A DNA stretch of 53,587 nucleotides from positions 1 through 53,587 of the forward strand of contig JACAEI010000025.1 of the NCBI GenBank assembly GCA_013388905.1. Reading direction: 5' to 3'. Below, piece after piece: positions 50,482 to 53,587 of the stretch; the stretch's first letter is position 1, and each line of letters begins with the position of its first letter. A model generated the notes under the pieces. That model worked only from the letters and a program-made list of their open reading frames with translations, was not told the DNA's origin and made no database searches. The position numbers and the translations under genes were made by a program. The stretch is from Candidatus Bathyarchaeota archaeon. GTDB taxonomy: Archaea; Thermoproteota; Bathyarchaeia; Bathyarchaeales; Bathycorpusculaceae.

Positions 50482-51780
50482 CTATTCGTTTGTAGTTGTA
50501 CGCATTTTACGTCTTTGAAACAGGATCACTACAACAACTGCCACAACAACTATTCCTGCTATAAACGCTATTAGCGGTATCAGTGTTTCCATTCCTAGAC
50601 CTAATGGAACATCCTCACCACGCGCAATCGCCGCATTACAATTAAGAATCAAGTCTTTGGCACGCCAATGATATGGGAACAAGCCTGTAACGGTTTCAAA
50701 CTGAGTCTTGGCTGCTGAATAATGATGCTCGTAGTAATAGTTTAGTCCTTTAAGGAAAGCCTCGTCTACTGGACCTTTCGTGTTAGCCACGCTGGATTCA
50801 GTCAATAACGATTTCAGAACATTGCTTTGAATGAGAAAATTGAAGCCTGCAGCCTCTTGCATGGCTTCTGAAATAGAGCCTCTACTGCAAATGCCAATCA
50901 CTTCGCCATTCGCGTCCAATCCAGGACCACCACTCATTCCATGAGTAATTGCAGCGTCTGTCTGAAAACACGGTGTATCAAAATTCGTGATTCTTTCAGC
51001 ACTGATTATGCCGCTGGTCATCAAAGGCGCAAGTAGAGTCTGAGGGCTCGGAAGCTGAAACGAAATCACATCTGGGAAGCCAAACATGTAAACATTGTAG
51101 CCTGTTGATACTTTATCAGAATCGCCAATAGTCAAGACTGGACAGTTAGTAAGTCCCTCAACCTTGAGCAGTGCTAAGTCTCTTTCGATGTATGGGCTTA
51201 CAGTGACAACTCTTGCAACCCAACCTTTCGCTTCAATCTCAGTAAGTGTGGCTTCTACTTGGCCGAGAACCGCGTAAACCACTCTTACTGGCGTTGACTG
51301 AAATTGTCCATTAGTTTGCATATAAGCCAATAATGCTGCCTGTTGCGCTGGATTATAGTTATAATTCGCTTGTTGCTGTAACGCTTGCAGCAAAACATCG
51401 AAAGAGGCTGTCATTACGAAAATTCTGGTGTCCGGGTCTTGAGCAAAATTCTCCTGCGTAAAACAATAGACAACATGTCCAGCAGTTGCTACATACCCAG
51501 TTGATGCAACAAAGAAACCGGAACCAGCAACTCCGACGCTTAACAACACTGAGATGATGGTGGCTGTGGGATTCATGTTGGCATCAGGAACAGGCAAGTT
51601 CACTGTCGCAGTTAAAGTCGAGTATATGAGCATTGTTGAGGCTTCGCCTAACTCGGCAATCAATCCAGTTGAATAACTGGTAGTTGCAGCAGAACCAGAT
51701 GGAATGCCATCTAACATACCATAGTTAGCAACGAAAAGCATAAGCAACATTGCCAACCCAATTGCCTTAAGATTCTTCAT
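50482..51780 (-). CDS. Membrane-anchored trypsin-like serine protease (HtrA/S1C-like)
   Basis: A 432-residue extracellular protease. A signal peptide (AIGLAMLLMLFVANYGMLDG) is followed by a chymotrypsin-fold domain with the catalytic triad: His102 (ATAGHVVYC), Asp201 (ERDLALLKVEG) and Ser283 (HGMSGGPGLDANGEVIGI). No PDZ domain is evident; instead a helical, TPR-like stretch (FLKGLNYYYEHHYSAAKTQF) leads to a C-terminal membrane helix (LIPLIAFIAGIVVVAVVVVI) and a basic tail. GGAAGGAAA lies 6-9 bases before the ATG. Same strand as the clostripain-like gene, but each has its own promoter. Confidence 0.92.
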   Translation of the reverse strand: MKNLKAIGLAMLLMLFVANYGMLDGIPSGSAATTSYSTGLIAELGEASTMLIYSTLTATVNLPVPDANMNPTATIISVLLSVGVAGSGFFVASTGYVATAGHVVYCFTQENFAQDPDTRIFVMTASFDVLLQALQQQANYNYNPAQQAALLAYMQTNGQFQSTPVRVVYAVLGQVEATLTEIEAKGWVARVVTVSPYIERDLALLKVEGLTNCPVLTIGDSDKVSTGYNVYMFGFPDVISFQLPSPQTLLAPLMTSGIISAERITNFDTPCFQTDAAITHGMSGGPGLDANGEVIGICSRGSISEAMQEAAGFNFLIQSNVLKSLLTESSVANTKGPVDEAFLKGLNYYYEHHYSAAKTQFETVTGLFPYHWRAKDLILNCNAAIARGEDVPLGLGMETLIPLIAFIAGIVVVAVVVVILFQRRKMRTTTNE

Positions 51781-51807
51781 GAAATTTTCCTTCCAATTTT
51801 CTTTGCT

Positions 51808-51821
51808 GTTTCAATTGAAAC
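51808..51821. promoter_or_regulatory. 14-bp palindrome GTTTCAATTGAAAC in the protease promoter
   Basis: A perfect palindrome between the TATA box (TTTATAAAA near 51823-51832, reverse strand) and the ATG at 51780, covering the expected start site. Position and symmetry suggest a repressor operator. Confidence 0.45.
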
Positions 51822-51837
51822 CATTTTTATAAATAGC

Positions 51838-52125
51838 TTGTTAAATATTAATAAAAATGATTAATAATTATTATTAGTCATCGATATTCCGAATTGGAAT
51901 TTGAATTATATGCACTTAAGGCTACTCTCTGCAAGCTAAAAAATAGCCCGCCGATTTTGGTCGTAAGAGATTCGCCAAAAGAACCATAAACAGTTTTAAC
52001 CTCACATTTGAAGCGAATAAATCGTAATATTGCGAAGCAGAACCATAATTCATCATACTGCCAGCCAACACATAGGATAAGTTGCATTTAAGATAAAAAA
52101 AATTTCAAAAACATTTTGTTTTTGT
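51838..52125. other. AT-rich intergenic stretch, no gene seen
   Basis: Between the protease promoter and the alba terminator, A and T dominate (for example ATTAATAATTATTATTAG). Short reverse frames here have no ribosome site and poor composition. I see nothing else in it. Confidence 0.6.
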
Positions 52126-52145
52126 AAAAAGAAAAACGAGAAAAA
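52126..52145 (-). terminator. T-rich terminator of alba
   Basis: On the reverse strand three runs of five T in close succession (52126-52145, about 40 bases after the Alba stop) form a typical archaeal terminator. Confidence 0.5.
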
Positions 52146-52183
52146 TTGCTGTTTAACGCTTTGGTTTTTGCGTTGTTGCCATG

Positions 52184-52465
52184 CTATTTTGAAAGCGTTA
52201 TTTCCATCGTCGAAACCATGCGCGCTCTGTTTTCGCCTTCCCGCGGCGGAATCTCCTCTGTACCGATGGATATTTTGCTTATTTTGAGATCTTTTAGGAA
52301 GCGGTTTCTAACAATTTCAGCTACGTCAACAGCGGTTGTTATTGCACGGCCTCTGGCTTTCAACGTAATTTCTTTGGAGTCGCCTGACGACATGCCTGTG
52401 ATTATCGCTAGAACATAGCTCATTGCAGGTTTCCTTCCGATGAGAACAGTTCCTTTTTCAGCCAT
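52184..52465 (-). CDS. albA: Alba family nucleic-acid-binding chromatin protein
   Basis: A 93-residue dimeric DNA/RNA-binding protein. Family signatures: [20 protein letters not shown] with the DNA-contacting lysine (K in GRKP), [21 protein letters not shown] and the beta hairpin with positive residues ([19 protein letters not shown]). The length is standard. AGGAGTGA lies 6-7 bases before the ATG. The roughly 80-base leader contains a strong hairpin (52501-52546), unusual for a short-leadered archaeal gene. TATA box TTTATAAG is at 52571-52578. Terminator at 52126-52145. Confidence 0.96.
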   Translation of the reverse strand: MAEKGTVLIGRKPAMSYVLAIITGMSSGDSKEITLKARGRAITTAVDVAEIVRNRFLKDLKISKISIGTEEIPPREGENRARMVSTMEITLSK

Positions 52466-52500
52466 TTTCCATCACTCCTTTTTATTGTTGATTGTCGCGT

Positions 52501-52546
52501 GTAACGTTGCTGTTTCTTCTTTCGTCGGTAGACAGCAAAGCGTTAC
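52501..52546 (-). promoter_or_regulatory. Hairpin in alba 5' leader
   Basis: Two perfect arms: GTAACG (52541-52546 as CGTTAC on the + strand) with CGTTAC (52501-52506), and TTGCTGT with ACAGCAA (52532-52538/52507-52513), giving 13 paired bases with one 2-base bulge and an 18-base loop. It begins right at the predicted transcription start (TATA at 52571-52578) and ends about 35 bases before the ATG. Possible self-regulation, since Alba can bind RNA; this is inference. Confidence 0.65.
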
Positions 52547-52682
52547 TGCTCACTCTAATATGCACACTTCCTTATAAATGCAATTGGAAGGTAAATCTAT
52601 TTCAGTAAGTCGCTACATTCTTTAAGTCTGTCTTTGTCCATGCCTTTTCAAGGAATAAGCCCGAAGCTAACTTTGTAGGGGG

Positions 52683-53039
52683 TTAAGTCCACTCAATAAT
52701 ATGCTCACAATAATTGTCGCCATGTTCCATACATGTTCTTTGAGAATCTTTGGCATTTTTTCCTATAGCCGCACAAACGCCTTGGTAAAATTGTCTATGT
52801 AATACGTCACATGTCAAATTAGGTTTCTCTAAAGCCAGTTCGAAGAAAATACAGTTGTGAAGCCTATAAATTACTTGTTTGTCGCTTTCTGCAATTATTT
52901 CGGGTTCTGTGCCAGTTTCTTCAAAATACCCTTTGACGAAAATTTCCGCAAATTCTTTCGCTGACCATTTTTTTATACCATACTTCTGCTCGAGCTGTTT
53001 TACGACTTCCTTGCCCATTTCGTAGCCGGCTTTAGCCAT
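52683..53039 (-). CDS. V4R-like ligand-binding domain protein
   Basis: A roughly 118-residue single-domain protein starting MAKAGYEMGKEVVKQLEQKY. It has alternating helices and strands ending in a Cys/His-rich tail: C-x4-H-x3-Y-x4-C (DVLHRQFYQGVC), then CMEHGDNYCEHIIEWT. A C-x2-HGD-x2-C end recalls 4-vinyl reductase (V4R) and related small-ligand sensor domains, some of which bind zinc or hydrocarbons. An upstream TTG is possible, but the ATG at 53039 has GGGA 5-8 bases before it. Monocistronic; no partner regulator is visible. Confidence 0.6.
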   Translation of the reverse strand: MAKAGYEMGKEVVKQLEQKYGIKKWSAKEFAEIFVKGYFEETGTEPEIIAESDKQVIYRLHNCIFFELALEKPNLTCDVLHRQFYQGVCAAIGKNAKDSQRTCMEHGDNYCEHIIEWT

Positions 53040-53160
53040 TATTTCCCGTGTTTTTTGGCTCTCCGATACTGTGCAGAATAGTGTCAACAATAAAATAGGA
53101 GAATAGGAGATAGTGCCTTTCTGGAAAAGTGACCACAGGTAAAGATTTAGCTATTTTGTA

Positions 53161-53325
53161 ATGGTTTGTGGGTCTTCCAGACATGCCGCTCAAAGATTGA
53201 TTAACTTAGCTATTAGCCAAGGCTATCTAGAAGAGGTGGAGCAGAAAGCGGTTTTTGAAAAAATAGAAAGAATGGCTGAAAGAAAAGAAAACGTGGAGAG
53301 TAAATACTGGCGCACTGTCACTTGA
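53161..53325 (+). CDS. Possible 54-residue protein
   Basis: A short frame starting MVCGSSRHAAQRLINLAISQ and continuing with a charged helix (EEVEQKAVFEKIERMAERKE). The helix looks protein-like, but no ribosome site is evident and no family is recognised. It may be the end of a decayed gene. Confidence 0.35.
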   Translation: MVCGSSRHAAQRLINLAISQGYLEEVEQKAVFEKIERMAERKENVESKYWRTVT

Positions 53326-53562
53326 AACAAGTTAGAGGATTCGCTACGTCAGAATAACAAATTTCCGATTAATCGGTAAACATGTGTTCAATTCTTATCC
53401 TCCGCACACGTTCCCATGTAACATCTTAATTTTCTTTCGTTGAAAAGTGCGATGGTTAGGTTTAGACCTCGGTTTAAATTCTCGGGATTTAAGCACAAGC
53501 ACATAAGTACTGACGAGTCTTAAGCGTAGGATTTTTATGTTCCTTGCTAATATGTTAAAAGT

Positions 53563-53587
53563 ATGGATTCAAAATTTGTTATTGTCA
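53563..53587 (+). CDS. Start of a possible leaderless gene, cut by the window end
   Basis: ATG at 53563 opens MDSKFVIV, which runs off the window. A TATA-like TTTTTATG about 29 bases upstream suggests a leaderless transcript starting near the ATG. The 237 bases before it (53326-53562) show no other feature. Confidence 0.35.

Overview
The window is a stretch of archaeal chromosome. Diagnostic genes are diphthine synthase, CTP-dependent riboflavin kinase and archaeal FAD synthetase, pantoate kinase with archaeal PPAT, elongation factor 1-alpha, eukaryote-like S12 and S7, an XPF-type nuclease, Alba, LipS1/LipS2-type lipoyl synthases and a type IV pilus ATPase/membrane-platform pair. Base composition is moderate in G+C. 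TATA boxes, Shine-Dalgarno sites, ATGA overlaps and T-tract terminators are easy to see. The mix of clostripain-type secreted peptidases, amino-acid and short-chain acyl-CoA catabolism and small unknown proteins is most like Bathyarchaeia (MCG) or a close TACK lineage. That placement is inference.

Layout. 1-2.5 kb: dph5 (cut by the window edge), DUF357, ribL and rhomboid overlap in one operon and face ribK. 2.6-10.1 kb: a reverse-strand pilus/secretion locus has two pilin-like genes, an accessory protein, the ATPase, the membrane platform and three anchored extracellular proteins. The two pilin-like genes share a nearly identical promoter. 10.2-12.5 kb: an ECF substrate-binding subunit, pantoate kinase and PPAT. 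12.6-19.4 kb: DUF763, DUF998, HTH proteins, small unknowns, LipS2, an M55 peptidase and LipS1. 19.4-21.3 kb: a family B DNA polymerase interrupted by one in-frame stop and lacking its exonuclease domain. 21.4-35.6 kb: catabolism, with two acyl-CoA synthetases, a DRE-TIM enzyme, nitroreductase, acyl-CoA dehydrogenase, 3-hydroxyacyl-CoA dehydrogenase, enoyl-CoA hydratase, and tryptophanase divergent from indolepyruvate:ferredoxin oxidoreductase; nth lies among them. 35.6-43.6 kb: XPF-like nuclease, EF-1alpha, a TGS GTPase, S12/S7, lipoate ligase and CysRS. 43.6-53.6 kb: small coiled-coil proteins, a glutamine synthetase-like enzyme, tRNA-Ala(GGC), two large membrane-anchored peptidases, Alba and a V4R-like protein.

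How the genes fit together. Secreted clostripain- and HtrA-like peptidases could make peptides and amino acids outside the cell. Tryptophanase, IorAB, the PaaK-type ligase and the beta-oxidation enzymes could ferment aromatic and other amino acids through acyl-CoAs. RibK/RibL, PoK/PPAT and LipS1/LipS2/LplA supply FAD, CoA and lipoyl cofactors.

Signals not explained by ordinary genes include a paired-dyad DNA element present at two distant sites with the same 24-bp spacing, a shared TATA-plus-dyad pilin promoter, a perfect-arm hairpin in the alba 5' leader, a 37-bp repeat pair with a CRISPR-like period, and a nested inverted-repeat structure near 43.9 kb. I see no cas operon, insertion sequence or prophage.
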